DNA from: CAVOJV01 sp963696325
Lineage (GTDB): Bacteria > Pseudomonadota > Gammaproteobacteria > Competibacterales > Competibacteraceae
Length of the DNA stretch: 64,000 nucleotides
NCBI GenBank assembly: GCA_963696325.1
Contig: CAVOJV010000015.1
Location: forward strand, 28,707-92,706
Direction of reading: 5' to 3'
Part shown: positions 9,780 through 19,863 of the stretch, one piece after another
Layout: each line of letters starts with the position of its first letter
Numbering within the stretch: position 1 is the first letter of the stretch
Translations under genes and position numbers: made by a program
The notes under the pieces: model-generated
What the model was told of the DNA's origin: nothing
What the model saw: only the letters and a program-made list of their open reading frames with translations
The model's database searches: none

Positions 9780-10968
9780 ATGGGGAAGGTGTGTGGTTAT
9801 TTCCCGGGAGCATTTGATTTGGGCAGCATGCGTGTGTGGTTTTGGCAACGCATCGTGACGCCGCACATGGCATACTTGGCCATTGCGTTGGCTGATCGCG
9901 GGATCGAGGTCGTCTACATCACGGAAGAGGCGATGGCGCCTGAACGGGTTGCATTGGGCTGGTCGGCACCGGTCCTGAAAGGCGTCCATCTGGAATTTGC
10001 GGCTTCTTCGGGGGCCGTTGGCACGCTGGTGGCCTCCGCGTCGGCGGATTCGGTCCACATCTGCCAGGGCGTTCGTAGCAATGGCTTGGTTCATGAAGCT
10101 CAGCGTGCTCTCGCGAGGCGGAAGCTACGGCAATGGGTTGTCATGGAAACCGTGGATGACCACAGGGTGGGCTCGGCGTTCTGAAGCGCTTGGAATATCG
10201 GCGCTTGTTCATGCTGCGGCGCTCGGTGATCGATGGTGTGCTCGCGATCGGGCACGCCACGCCAGCGTGGCTAGTCAGGCGCGGTGTTTCGCCCGAGAAA
10301 GTGTTTCCGTTTGCCTATTTCATCAGGGATTCGAGACAGAGAAGACCTTGGTCACGAGACGCCCCAGCGTTTTCGTTTTATTTTCGTCGGTCAGTTTATT
10401 GACCGCAAGCGATTGGATTTGCTTTTGGACGCATTGCACCGAACTCCTGATCAAGACTTTGAATTGGCCATGATTGGATCGGGGCCCCTGGGAGCTGAAC
10501 TTAAGGCAAGGCGGAAGAACTGCTTGCCCGGTCGCGTTCACTGGCTGGGGCGATCTGCCGCAAATCAGGTCCGGCAGAAATCGCCAAGGCCGATGTAATC
10601 CTGCCCAGCCGCCATGATGGATGGGGCGCAGTGGTGTCGGAAGCCTGATGGTGGGTACGCCAGTCATTTGCAGCACGACGTGCGCATTACGCAGGTCGTG
10701 CGTGCCAGTGGTAAAGGTGGCGTTTTAGGAGTGGAGATCGGGGCGAGCTGATCGATAACTTGGCGCGTGCTTTAGCGGGGGGTTGGTTAAGGAACCTGAT
10801 CGGGTTGCCCTTGCCGATTGGGCAGCTTGTCTGGGTGCCAAGGCTGGCGCTGCATATCTAGTGAATATTCTTAAATCCGCTGACGATATTGGCGAAAGAC
10901 CCGCTCCTCCTTGGGGAGCGCCCTTTGAATGTGCTCCGACCATGACCGCAATCCCGTTCAAGGGCTAG
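9780..10968 (+). pseudogene. Glycosyltransferase family 4, several frameshifts
   Basis: Starts MGKVCGYFPGAFDLGSMRVW and reads as a GT4 enzyme through VHICQGVRSNGLVHEAQRA and WVVMETVDDH to about 10180. It is then split over frames: RRGVSPEKVFPFAYF, FRFIFVGQFIDRKRLDLLL, AMIGSGPLGAELK, then the donor-sugar motif VILPSRHDGWGAVVSEA near 10600. The tail (ADWAACLGAKAGAAYLVNIL) ends at 10968. At least four indels are needed. Probably a transferase of the polysaccharide cluster that is dead or badly sequenced. Confidence 0.6.
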
Positions 10969-10970
10969 TG

Positions 10971-12128
10971 ATGACCCGTGAGCTATCGGTTTTCCACACC
11001 ATTGCAGACTCCGGGTTCAATGGGGGCGCTTCAAAAGTGGTCGTAGATCTGGCGGATGCACTGGGCAAGCAACCGGCAATCCAGCCGGTACTGGTTGCAA
11101 GTGTTGCTGGGGGAATCCACCCTCCCCTCACTTAATCCAAAAGTGCAACGAATGATCGCCCGTACACCCTCGCCGAATGCCTTGCGGCTCGGATTGCCGT
11201 TTCGCGGCGCACTGCAAAACATCATCAAAGAGCGTGAATATCGTTGATTCAAAATCATGGTTTGTGGTTGCCCGTCAATCATTGGGCTCTCGATTCGCAC
11301 GCAACATGCATCGCCATGATCGCTCAACCACATGGAATGCTCGAACCCTGGGCTATAAACTACAAGGCTTGGAAAAAACGCCTGGCTTGGAACCTTTATC
11401 AACACCGCGATTTGGAATCGGCTGCTATATTACACGCGACAGCTGAACAGGAAGCGGAGAATTTTCGCAAATCTCGGACTGCGCCAGCCCATCGCCATCA
11501 TCCCCAATGGCACTGATCTCCCCGAATGGCGCGATCTGACTGATCCCAAAGGATCGTCAAGAACAATGCTCTTTCTGTCGAGAATTCATCAAAAAAAGGG
11601 TTGCTTAAACCTGGTGCAGGCCTGGCAAATCGTCAGGCCCGCCGGTTGGAAAATGGTCATCGCCGGACCCAACGAAGACGGACATCAACAGATTGTCGAA
11701 GCCGCGATCCATCAAGCCGGCTTGCAGGATGCTTTTACCTTCACCGGTTCCGTGTACGGGGATGAAAAAGAAGCATTGTATCGTTCGGCAGACCTGTTCG
11801 TTTGCCCACCTTCAGCGAAAACTTCGGGCTGGTCGTGGCCGAAGCGCTGGCCTGTGGCGTTCCGGTCATCACCACCAAAGGCGCACCGTGGGAAGGCCTG
11901 CACACCCACCGCTGCGGCTGGTGGATCGATATCGGCGTCGAACCGCTGGCGGCCGCCTTGCGCGAAGCCACGGACCTGCCGCCCGATACCTTGCGCGACA
12001 TGGGCCAACGGGGCCGGGCCTATGTCGAGCAGAATTTCGGCTGGCCCGGCATCGCCCAACAAATGGTCTCGGTCTATCGCTGGGTGTTGGGGCAGGGCGA
12101 ACGGCCCGATTGCGTCCGCCTCGACTGA
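10971..12128 (+). pseudogene. Glycosyltransferase family 4 (GT-B), several frameshifts
   Basis: Begins two bases after the previous gene: MTRELSVFHTIADSGFNGGA, an N-terminal glycine-rich loop typical of GT4. Later segments in different frames give QPHGMLEPWAINYKAWKK, AIIPNGTDLPEW, TMLFLSRIHQKKGCLNLVQA, VIAGPNEDGHQQIVEAA, and finally PTFSENFGLVVAEALACGVP, the EX7E donor-binding motif. The last segment (11802-12128) is in frame to the stop. Breaks occur near 11115, 11240, 11480 and 11805. The fold assignment is firm; function of the locus as sequenced is doubtful. Confidence 0.7.
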
Positions 12129-12143
12129 AGGCAAGGAACCGCG

Positions 12144-12721
12144 ATGACCGTTCCCCTACGAGTCAAACACCTCTCCCCCGGCAACAAACTCGCCCGCGCG
12201 TTGTGGAACTGTGTCTGGCTATTGCTCTATCGCCCCAGCCCGGTCCCGTTGCACGGCTGGCGGCGGTGGTTGCTGCGATTGTTCGGCGCGAAGTTTGGAC
12301 GGGGGGCGCACCCGTATCCGTCGGCGAAAGTCTGGCGCCGTGGAATCTGGACATGGGCGACCACAGTTCCCTAAGTCACCACGTGGATTGCTACTGCGTG
12401 GATCGAATCACGCTCGGCGCCCAAAGCACGGTCAGTCAATACAGCTTTCTCTGCACCGCCAGCCACGATTACACCGATCCGGCCATGCCGCTAACCACCG
12501 CGCCGATCACCCTCGGCAACCGGGTGTGGGTCACCGCCGACGTATTCGTCGCGCCGGGCGTCACGATCGGCGATGGCGCGGTGATTATCGCCCGCTCCAG
12601 CGTGTTCCACGACATCGAACCGTGGACGGTCGCCGGGGGCAATCCGGCCCAGCGATCAAACCCCGTCCACTCCGCCATCCCCTCTCCGTACATGCGAAAG
12701 GGCCTCCAAACAACCGCTTGA
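12144..12721 (+). pseudogene. WcaF-like colanic-acid-type O-acetyltransferase, one frameshift
   Basis: The N-terminal 60 residues (NKLARALWNCVWLLLYRPSP) and the C-terminal segment APWNLDMGDHSSL, VSQYSFLCTASHDYTDP, VWVTADVFVAPGVTIGDGA, VAGGNPAQ match the WcaF branch of hexapeptide acetyltransferases, including the catalytic-type histidine in ASHDYTDP. The two parts lie in different frames; one missing G near 12334 (TGG-CGCCG for TGGGCGCCG) explains it. It probably acetylates the polysaccharide. The overlapping unrelated frames here are shadows. Confidence 0.75.
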
Positions 12722-12726
12722 ACATA

Positions 12727-12739
12727 CCCCCCCCCCCCC
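12727..12739 (+). repeat. Poly-C tract (13 C)
   Basis: Thirteen consecutive C between the stop of the WcaF-like gene (12721) and the first recognisable residues of the methyltransferase. It is the longest single-base run noticed in the window, and a tract of this length is prone to slippage both in cells and in sequencing. Confidence 0.9.
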
Positions 12740-12740
12740 A

Positions 12741-13379
12741 CCACAACCAATACATCCCTCGATCTTTCCGGCTATCGCTACATCACGCCGGCTTGAACCA
12801 TTCCCACGGCTGTCTGTTGCCCACCTTATTCCGCCTGCTGGACGGGCTGAATCTGCCAGCCGATCAGCGGCGGGTGTTCGAACTCGGCTGCGGCAACGGC
12901 TAGGTCGCGCACGAACTCACCCGGCGCGGCTGGGAGGTGACCGGCGTGGATCCTTCCGCCGAAGGCATCGCCCAGGCGAACGCTTATCCCGACCTCAAGC
13001 TCCATCCCGGCTCGGCCTATGACGATCTAGCCGCGCAATACGGCCATTTCCGGTCGTCCTCAGCCTGGAAGTGGTCGAGCATGTCTACTTTCCCCGCCAG
13101 TATGCCGCCACCGTATTTTCGCTGGTCCAGGGGGGGGGAACCGCCATCCTCTCGACGCCCTACCACGGCTATTGGAAAAACCTGGCGATGGCGCTGACCG
13201 GGAAAATGGACGCGCATTTCACCGCACTCTGGGACCACGGCCACATCAAGTTCTGGTCCATGAACACGCTGACCGCATTGCTCGAAGAAGCCGGCTTCCG
13301 TGATATCCAGTTCGGGCGGGTCGGACGCATTCCCGCGCTGGCCAAATCCATGATCGCCGTGGCGCGAAAGCCGAGGTAA
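12741..13379 (+). pseudogene. SAM-dependent methyltransferase, stop and frameshifts
   Basis: Reassembled, it reads LDLSGYRYITP, LNHSHGCLLPTLFRLLDG, VFELGCGNG (motif I), then an in-frame TAG at 12901-12903, then VAHELTRRGWEVTGVDPSAEGIAQA, SLEVVEHVYFP, ILSTPYHGYWKNLAMALTGK, HIKFWSMNTLTALLEEAGF to the stop at 13379. A frame change lies near 12793 and another near 13050. No convincing start codon is visible because the C13 tract occupies that position. The family modifies sugars or lipids in similar clusters; the acceptor is unknown. Confidence 0.65.
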
Positions 13380-13438
13380 CACTGGAATGTATTTCGCTAG
13401 AGTAGTAATCTTTTGTGAAATCACCGAGGAGGTCAGCC

Positions 13439-13687
13439 ATGGGTCATCCGGTTTCTGTGCGGCTGGACGACGACATTCAAGCGATGCTTGAACAGGCCGC
13501 TAAAGAGCGAGGGATTGGCTTATCAACGTATCTGCGCGAGCTGGCGACCGACGAGGCCAAGCGGGTGCGGCGCGAGCGCATTCGGGCGCAAAGTCGCGCC
13601 GTGGGGACGTATGTCGCCGCATCGCCCGAAGGCCGCGCCTTCTATGCGGAGTGGGGGACGCCGACCCCCGTGGGTGAGAGATCATGA
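13439..13687 (+). CDS. Ribbon-helix-helix antitoxin-like protein
   Basis: An 82-residue protein whose start GHPVSVRLDDDIQAMLEQAA and GIGLSTYLRELATDEAKRVRR follow the ribbon-helix-helix pattern (a basic beta strand then two helices). A strong AGGAGG ribosome-binding site precedes the ATG at 13439. Its last codons overlap the next gene as ATGA (13684-13687), typical for an antitoxin-toxin pair. It most likely represses its own operon and neutralises the MazF-like partner. Confidence 0.75.
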   Translation: MGHPVSVRLDDDIQAMLEQAAKERGIGLSTYLRELATDEAKRVRRERIRAQSRAVGTYVAASPEGRAFYAEWGTPTPVGERS

Positions 13688-14033
13688 GGTTGGCGGCGGG
13701 TCAGATCGTCCTGGTGGACTGGCGGGATGGCCTGCCTAAAGAGCCCAAAAAAAACGGCCCGCTATTGTGGTTGAAGACCGTGATCTGTTCGACGACGCTT
13801 ATCCCAATCTTATCCTGACGCCTCTCGCCGAGGACCCGCATTTAGCCATCGAGGATTTGTCGGTCAAAATTTCACCGATGCCGGAGAATGGCTGCACCAA
13901 ACTTTGCTATGCGCTGGCTCATCATGTCACCACGACCTCGAAGCACCGGATCACGCCAACCTCTTCGCAAATCACCGACCAGCAACTCGCGGAAATCCGG
14001 CGGCTGATCGGGGTCGCTATTGGGCTGGACTGA
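13684..14033 (+). pseudogene. MazF/PemK-like toxin, frameshift in an A-run
   Basis: The N-terminus MRLAAGQIVLVDWRDGLPKEP matches the start of MazF/PemK-type mRNA interferases, and after a break the frame gives RPAIVVEDRDLFDDAYPNLILTPLAEDP, the family's central strands, ending at 14033. The break is at the A8 run (13746-13753): nine A would keep one frame throughout. The total length would be 116 residues, normal for MazF-like toxins. A disrupted toxin with intact antitoxin is biologically plausible, but so is a homopolymer miscall. Confidence 0.7.
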
Positions 14034-14055
14034 GTATTTCGGTGACACAAAACCC

Positions 14056-14953
14056 ATGAAACTCGTCGCCGTCATTCTGACCCTCAACGAAGCGCAACAT
14101 CTGCCGCGCTGCCTGGCCAGCCTGGCCGGCGTCGTGGATGCATGCGCTGGTCGCCGACTGTTACTCCACCGACGACACCCTGCGCATCGCCCCGGCGCAC
14201 GGCGCGCGGGTGGTGCAGCATCCGTTCGTTAATTACGCCACCCAGTTCAACTGGGCGCTGACCCAACTCGACGCCGATACCGACTGGGTGTTGCGCATCG
14301 ACGCCGATGAAGTCCTGACCCCGGCGCTGGCGGCGGAGATTCGCGCCCGGCTGCCCGGCATCGGCCCCAAAGTGGACGGCGTGTTCTGTGGGCGGCGCAT
14401 GACCTTTCAAGGCCAACTCATCCGCTTCGGCGGGCTGTTCCCGGTGCGGGTGTTGCGCCTGTTCCGCTTCGGGCGCGGCCAATGTGAGAATCGCTGGATG
14501 GACGAACACATCAAGGTCGCCGGGCCAACCGTGGATTTCCAGCACGAACTGATCGACGACAACCTGAATTCGCTGACCTGGTGGACCGCCAAGCACAACA
14601 GTTACGCCAGCCGCGAAGCGGTGGACCTGCTCAATCTGGAATACGGCTTCATGCCCCACGACTCGGTGGCCCGCCTGCGCGGCGGATCCCAGGCCGGCTT
14701 TAAGCGCTGGCTCAAGGAAGTGGTCTACGCTCGCCTGCCGGGCGGTTTGCGCGCCATGGCCTATTTCCTCTACCGCTACATCATCCGCCTCGGCTTCCTC
14801 GACGGTCGGGCCGGCGCGGCCTTTCATATCCTGCAAGGTTTCTGGTACCGCTATCTGGTGGACGCCAAGGTCGCCGAGGTCAAGCGCCAGATGCAGGCGA
14901 CCGGCTGCGATGTGGCAACAGCAATTGAGCGGGTGCTGGGGATTCGGGTCTGA
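14056..14953 (+). pseudogene. Glycosyltransferase family 2 (WaaE/KdtX-like), one frameshift
   Basis: Starts MKLVAVILTLNEAQHLPRCL, the usual beginning of the WaaE-like GT2 group, and continues after a break near 14145 as LVADCYSTDDTLRIA, WVLRIDADEVLTP (DXD-like motif) and WMDEHIKVAGP. The C-terminal region (YFLYRYIIRLGFLDGRAGA) is the conserved membrane-associated segment of this group. These enzymes add sugars to lipopolysaccharide core or repeat units. Only one indel is needed to restore a 298-residue protein. Confidence 0.75.
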
Positions 14954-14954
14954 G

Positions 14955-15192
14955 ATGAATCTCTACCTCTTCAAAATTCTGCCGCTGTTGAGCCTACCCG
15001 GTCAGCCTGACTTTGCTGCTGGCTATTTTCGCCGGGCTGTGTCGGCTGCTGCGCTGGCAGCGGCGGACCAGGTTCAGCAGCGGGCTGGCGGTCCTGGTGC
15101 TGTGGGTCAGCGCGACCCCAGTGGTGGGCGAATTCCTGATCGACCTCAAGGTCTGCGAACTCCGGCGGCGCGAGCAGGGCTTGCCCATTTGA
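14955..15192 (+). pseudogene. Small membrane protein (YdcF-like N-terminus), frameshift
   Basis: MNLYLFKILPLLSLP followed, after a one-base break near 15005, by LTLLLAIFAGLCRLLRW and LAVLVLWVSATPVVGEF. This double-hydrophobic start with a conserved STP/ATP-V ending resembles the N-terminal membrane region of YdcF/ElyC-type (DUF218) proteins, but the catalytic domain is absent and the frame stops at 15192. It may be a remnant or a genuinely small protein. The stop overlaps the start of the next gene (TGATG). Confidence 0.45.
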
Positions 15193-17449
15193 TGACCACA
15201 ATGCCATTCCATTGGAAATCCATCATGCTCAAACACGCGCTGCTGTACGCTCTCGCCCTATGGGTGACGCCAACCGTGGGCGCTCCGCAAATTTTCTGGG
15301 CCAGTGACCCGGTGCGGCCGGGCGAAGCGGCCCTGCTCGTGGGCGATGGCTTTGGCGATCATCCCAGCATTGAATTGACGCGCCTCAAGGACGATCCCGG
15401 CGGTGCTCCGGCTCCTGTCGAAGGAACGGGAACCGGCATGACTGTTGAACCCCTGCAAGCTTCGGATCAGTCGGTCAAGTTCATCATTCCGGCTGAGTTC
15501 AAGGACGGCGTTTATGTCGCCCGTATTACGAACGGAGATGGCTCGGCGGTCGGGCTGCTCAACGCACCGACAGTTTACTGGGCGCAAGGCGACCAGGGTG
15601 TGCATGCCGCGCCGGGCGGCTGGATTCGTATTTTTGGCCGGTGCATCGGACAGGCGCCGGCTGCGGCTGGTTTGCGGATGACATCCTTACAAGACCTGAC
15701 CTCGCGCCAGCTTGCGGCAACGTCATCGAACGTGTGGGAAGCCCAATTCGCGGTCCCCGCCGATCTGAAACCCGGCATCTACGATCTACAGCTGCATAAC
15801 GGTTTGGGCGACAGCGGCGCTTGGAGCAAGGTGGGCCAATTGGAGATCAAGGCCGCTGAATCATGGCCGGACCGGCAGTTCAATGTTCGCGACTTCGGGG
15901 CAACCGGCACCGGCACCACCGACGATACTCAAGCCATCTTGGCGGCGGTAAAAGCCGCTGGCGACCAGGGCGGTGGCGTGGTGTTCTTTCCCCGTGGCCG
16001 CTACCTGCTGACCCAAGCCCTCGTCATTCCCCGCTTTGTGACCCTGCGCGGGGAACGCCGTGATCTGGTCAACCTGCTCTGGCTGGATTTGGAACAGCCC
16101 CCCCAGCGCTCATTCAAGGCAGCAATCATTTTGCCATGGAGGATTTAACGCTGTATGCCTCTCGCTATCAGCATCTCATCGCAGGGGATTTGCAAACCAC
16201 ACCCGCCGGAGAACCGGGCCATGTGCGCATCCAGCGGGTAACGGCACGTGCGGATATCTACCGTGGCCGTTTGAAACCCGAAGAAGTCGATCAGCGCTTT
16301 CGGGATACCTTGAAATTGTCCACGGGTGGGGGCGACACGCTCCGACTGGGCGGCGAACACTTGGTGATTACTGACAACGACCTCTATGGTTCGGGGCGTG
16401 CGCTCTTTCTTAACAAGCCTAGAGGCGCTTACGTAGCTCGCAACCATTTTTACAATGGCCGCTGGGGGTGGTACTGCCTGTCAGGGGTTGATGGGCTGAT
16501 TTTCGAGGATAACCAAATCACCGGTGCCGATCTCATGTCCACGGGCGGGGGGATCAATAATCTTGGTGGGTCTCTCTACTCGCAAAATGTTTTGTTCGCC
16601 CGCAATAAACTCAGTCTCATGCATGGCTGGGACCGCGAGGCGATGACCTCCGACGCTGGAGGTGGGTTGTACTATGGGCCGATGAAAGACGCCACGGCGA
16701 ATACCTTTACGTTCGCAACCGACCCCACCGGCAATCGTGCCCGGGCGGACGGCTGGAAAGGGGTGGGCGTTTTTGTTCTGGGCGGAAAAGGAATGGGCCA
16801 GTTCGCACAGGTGAGTCATATTGAAGGCGATGTGGTGCATCTCGACCGTACCTGGAAAGTAATTCCGGACGAATCCTCCGTTGCCACGATTACTGGGATG
16901 CAACAGAATTATTTGTTTATCGATAACGAATTCAGCGATGCCGGAGTTGCATTGCAGTATTACGGAACTTCAATTAACCACGTGGCAAAGGGCAACAAAT
17001 CGACCAGAACCGGGGGATTTTATAATTCCGGGCGCTGGTATCAGCATTACCAACCGAGTTGGTACTGCCAGTTTCTCGACAACGAAATAATCGAAGGCAA
17101 TGTTTATCGCGGCGGCGCCAACAACGCCACAGCGTCGGGGGAGGCATTTCTGGGTACGCTGGGTCTGCAGAAACCACCGAACACCGCGCCGCTGGCCTTG
17201 GGAGCCATTCACCGCAGCAACCACCTATATTCCAACGCGCACCTGGAAATCATGGGTGGCAGCAATCGCTCTGCCCCTGGCGCCCGCGACGTGATTATGG
17301 AGAACAACTTCGTGGAAAACGCCGATGTGGGTTTAAAAATTGACTCCGGCGTCATCGGCGTATTAGAGCATGGGAATGTCTTCAATCAGGTCAAGGAACC
17401 TATCAAGGCGCCGGCGGATACGATGCAGCGGGTTCCAGCTAACCGATGA
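15192..17449 (+). pseudogene. Secreted beta-helix (pectate-lyase superfamily) protein, one frameshift
   Basis: A signal-peptide-like start (MLKHALLYALALWVTPTVGA after ATG 15225; ATG 15192 is coupled to the previous stop). Two Ig-like or IPT-like N-terminal modules follow, then QFNVRDFGATGTGTTDDTQA (about residue 230), the hallmark of the pectate-lyase-3 / GH28-related beta-helix. The C-terminal 430 residues contain helix coils such as ITDNDLYGSGRALFLN and FIDNEFSDAGVALQYYG. The frame breaks at a C7 run (16097-16103); eight C restores EQPPPALIQGSNHFAMEDL. It is probably a periplasmic polysaccharide lyase or epimerase-like enzyme acting on the locus product. Confidence 0.7.
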
Positions 17450-18192
17450 AAATTTCCATCATCACCGCCGTCCGCAAAGGCCGCGCCACCCTCGCCGACG
17501 CCCTCGACTCAGCATTAGCCCAGGGCCATCCCGACCTCGAACTGATCGTCATCGACGGCGCTTCCACCGACGGCACCCTGGAGGTGATCCAGCGCTACGC
17601 CGGGCGCATCAATCAGGTGGTCAGCGAACCGGATCGCGGCATCTACGACGCCCTCAACAAGGGCCTGCGGCTGGCCACCGGTGAGGCCGTCGGCTTCCTG
17701 CACGCCGACGATGTCTTCGCCGACGAGCGGGTGCTCTCGCGCATCGCCGCCGCGCTGGCCGACCCTGGCGTCGACGCCTGCTACGGCGATCTGCGCTACG
17801 TCCGCCAGGACGACCTCACCCGCGTGGTACGCCACTGGCGCTCTGGCGAGTACCAGCGGCGGCGCTTGGCCTGGGGCTGGATGCCGCCGCATCCCACCTT
17901 CTACGCCCGCCGCGCGGTCTACCAGCGGCTCGGGGGCTTCGACACCCGCTACCGCATCGCCGCTGATTACGACTGCTTGCTGCGCTTCCTGGGCACCGGG
18001 CGGATCACCTGCGCCTATATCCCTGAAGTGCTGGTCCACATGCGCCTGGGCGGCGCCAGCAACCGCTCGTTGCGCAACCTGCTGCAAAAGTCGCGGGAAG
18101 ACTACCGCGCTCTGCGGCATAACCAAGTGGGCGGCCTGGGCACGCTACTGCTCAAGAACCTGCAAAAGCTGCCGCAGTTCTTACAACGATAG
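17446..18192 (+). CDS. Glycosyltransferase family 2 (WcaE-like)
   Basis: An intact 248-residue GT2 enzyme: MKISIITAVRKGRATLADAL, LELIVIDGASTDGTLEVI, SEPDRGIYDALNKGLRLATG and FLHADDVFAD. The RGIYDAMNKGI-type motif is typical of WcaE/colanic-acid-like transferases. The C-terminal PHPTFYARRAVYQRLGGFD is the acceptor-binding region. It overlaps the preceding gene by 4 bases (ATGA), so both belong to one transcript. It is the last and best preserved gene of the polysaccharide cluster. Confidence 0.85.
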   Translation: MKISIITAVRKGRATLADALDSALAQGHPDLELIVIDGASTDGTLEVIQRYAGRINQVVSEPDRGIYDALNKGLRLATGEAVGFLHADDVFADERVLSRIAAALADPGVDACYGDLRYVRQDDLTRVVRHWRSGEYQRRRLAWGWMPPHPTFYARRAVYQRLGGFDTRYRIAADYDCLLRFLGTGRITCAYIPEVLVHMRLGGASNRSLRNLLQKSREDYRALRHNQVGGLGTLLLKNLQKLPQFLQR

Positions 18193-18241
18193 GCACGGAG
18201 GCACGGAGGGGAAAGGCCAAAGGCTAAAGAATCGCAGAGGG

Positions 18242-18889
18242 TGTTAATCAGCATGGAAAACTTACCAGGGATCCGGGGTAATCAGCGTTGAATTTGTTCC
18301 ACCCCGGAGTTGTGCAACCATCCGGCGTTTTTGCCGGAGCAACCTGGGGTGTTAAGCATGGAATTCATAGCCGAAATCAGACGGCATCATTTTGTCAGTG
18401 GTGAAAGCATCAGCTTGATCGCCCTGAGCTTGAAGCTTTCCCGTCCTACGGTCCGAAAAGCGCTCAAGACGCGGGTCGAACCGGTCTATCAACGCCAGCA
18501 TCAGCCGTGCCCTAAATTGGGCGAGTTCCAGGCGCAATTGGAACCGTGGCTGGACCTTGAATCCCGCCTGCCGAAGCGTCAACGGCGAACGGCTCAGCGT
18601 CTGTTCGAGGGCTTAAAGGCCGAGGGATATCGGAGTTCTTATGACCCGGTACAGCGTTTTGTGAAACGCTGGCAGGCGCAACGTGCCAGCGGTCCCGCCG
18701 TGACCCAGGCCTTCGTGCCCTTGGCGTTCCCGCCCAAACCGCTCGTCCCAATCGATGCCGTCATCCTCGATGAATTGGGCCATCTGCCATTTCCCGACTC
18801 GGGCGGCGCGCTACTGTTCCACCTGATCAGCCCTTCAACTGGAAACTATTCGACGCTGATACCTGGAAATTTTTGGACGCTGATTGACA
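18242..18889 (+). mobile_element. Internally deleted IS21-like element
   Basis: The ends carry imperfect inverted repeats starting tgttaatcagc (18242) and, read from the right edge at 18889 on the other strand, tgtcaatcagc. Each end is followed by a second internal copy (aatcagcgttgaatttgttcc on the left, tatcagcgtcgaatagtttcc on the right strand), the multiple end repeats known from IS21. Between them lie only parts of istA and istB. At about 650 bp against the usual roughly 2 kb, it cannot encode a complete transposition machinery. Confidence 0.7.
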
Positions 18890-18978
18890 GCCTGACCGCT
18901 GTCGTGCGGCACATCACTGGCACGCACTGGAGCGGCCCGCTGTTCTTTGGCCTGGGTGGCAAGCGAGGCGCGCAATGA
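18358..18978 (+). pseudogene. Fused remnant of IS21 istA (start) and istB (middle)
   Basis: Residues 1-130 resemble the N-terminal helix-turn-helix region of IstA (EFIAEIRRHHFVSGESI, LSLKLSRPTVRKAL). At about 18750 the sequence jumps to DAVILDELGHLPFPDSGGALLFHLIS, which is the Walker B region of the IstB ATPase. An internal deletion therefore removed the DDE domain of istA and the start of istB. The reading frame continues into unrelated sequence across the right end of the element. Confidence 0.7.
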
Positions 18979-19863
18979 GCGAGATCGCCGCCAGCAAGGC
19001 GCGTAAGCGCTGTGCCGTCTACTGCCGGGTGTCATCGGACGAGCGGCTCGATCAGGAATTCAACTCCTTCGACGCGCAGAAGGAGGCAGGCCAAGCCTAC
19101 CCAGATTGCCGCCAACCTGACGATGGATGGCATCACCACCAAGGCGTGGACGACGCAAGACGGCCAGATCCGCAGCGGCACGCGCATCGACAAGAAGTAC
19201 CTGCACAAGCTGCTGCGCAACCGCATTCACCTCGGCGAGTTGTCGCACAAGGGGAACTGGTACCCCGGCGCGCACCCGCCGATCATCGACCAGGAACTGT
19301 GGGACAAGGTTCACGCCGTGCTGGCCAAGGACGGCCACGCCCGGTCTGTGGAGACCAAGATCAGGTCGCGCACCGACGCCTTGCTGCGGGGCTTGCTGTA
19401 CGCCCCCTCGGACGAGCGGATGTACCCGACCTACTCGCGCAAGAACGGGCGCAAGTACCACTACTACGTGTCCAAGTCGGAAAGCCGGTTCGGCGCGCCG
19501 GGCAAGAGCTACGAGCGCCTGCCTGCGCCGGAGATCGAGGCTGCGGTGGTCGCTCAGATCCGGACGGTGCTGACCAGCCCGGAGTCCATCGCATCGGTGG
19601 TCAGATCCATTCAGCGCAACGGAGCCCAGATCGACGAGGCCACCACGGTGATGGCGATGGGACGGCTCAACGAAGTGTGAGATCAGCGGTTCCCGGTCGA
19701 ACGCCATCGGATCGCCAACCTGATGATCGAGCGCATCGACCTCGCCCACGTCGGCGAGGTGCAAGGCATCAAAGTGAAGTGGCGGGAGCTAGGTTGGGAC
19801 GCCCTGATCGGTGAATTCGCCCCGAGAGGGATTGGCGCGGAATTGCTGGAGGGCGAGGCCTGA
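18975..19863 (+). pseudogene. Large serine recombinase, catalytic domain deleted
   Basis: The start RCAVYCRVSSDERLDQEFNS is the resolvase N-terminus with the catalytic serine. At about 19090 it jumps to TQIAANLTMDGITTKAWTT, the recombinase DNA-binding domain, with a long internal deletion and a frame change. The remaining part has GELSHKGNWYPGAHPPIID and the zinc-ribbon-like region. An in-frame TGA at 19678-19680 sits where a Trp would be expected, and the frame then runs to 19863. Such recombinases integrate islands; this copy is dead. Confidence 0.75.

Noticed and set aside
18193..18241. Short repeated ggcacggag motifs after the GT2 gene as a regulatory repeat
   Set aside because: Only two imperfect copies; too little to support a feature.
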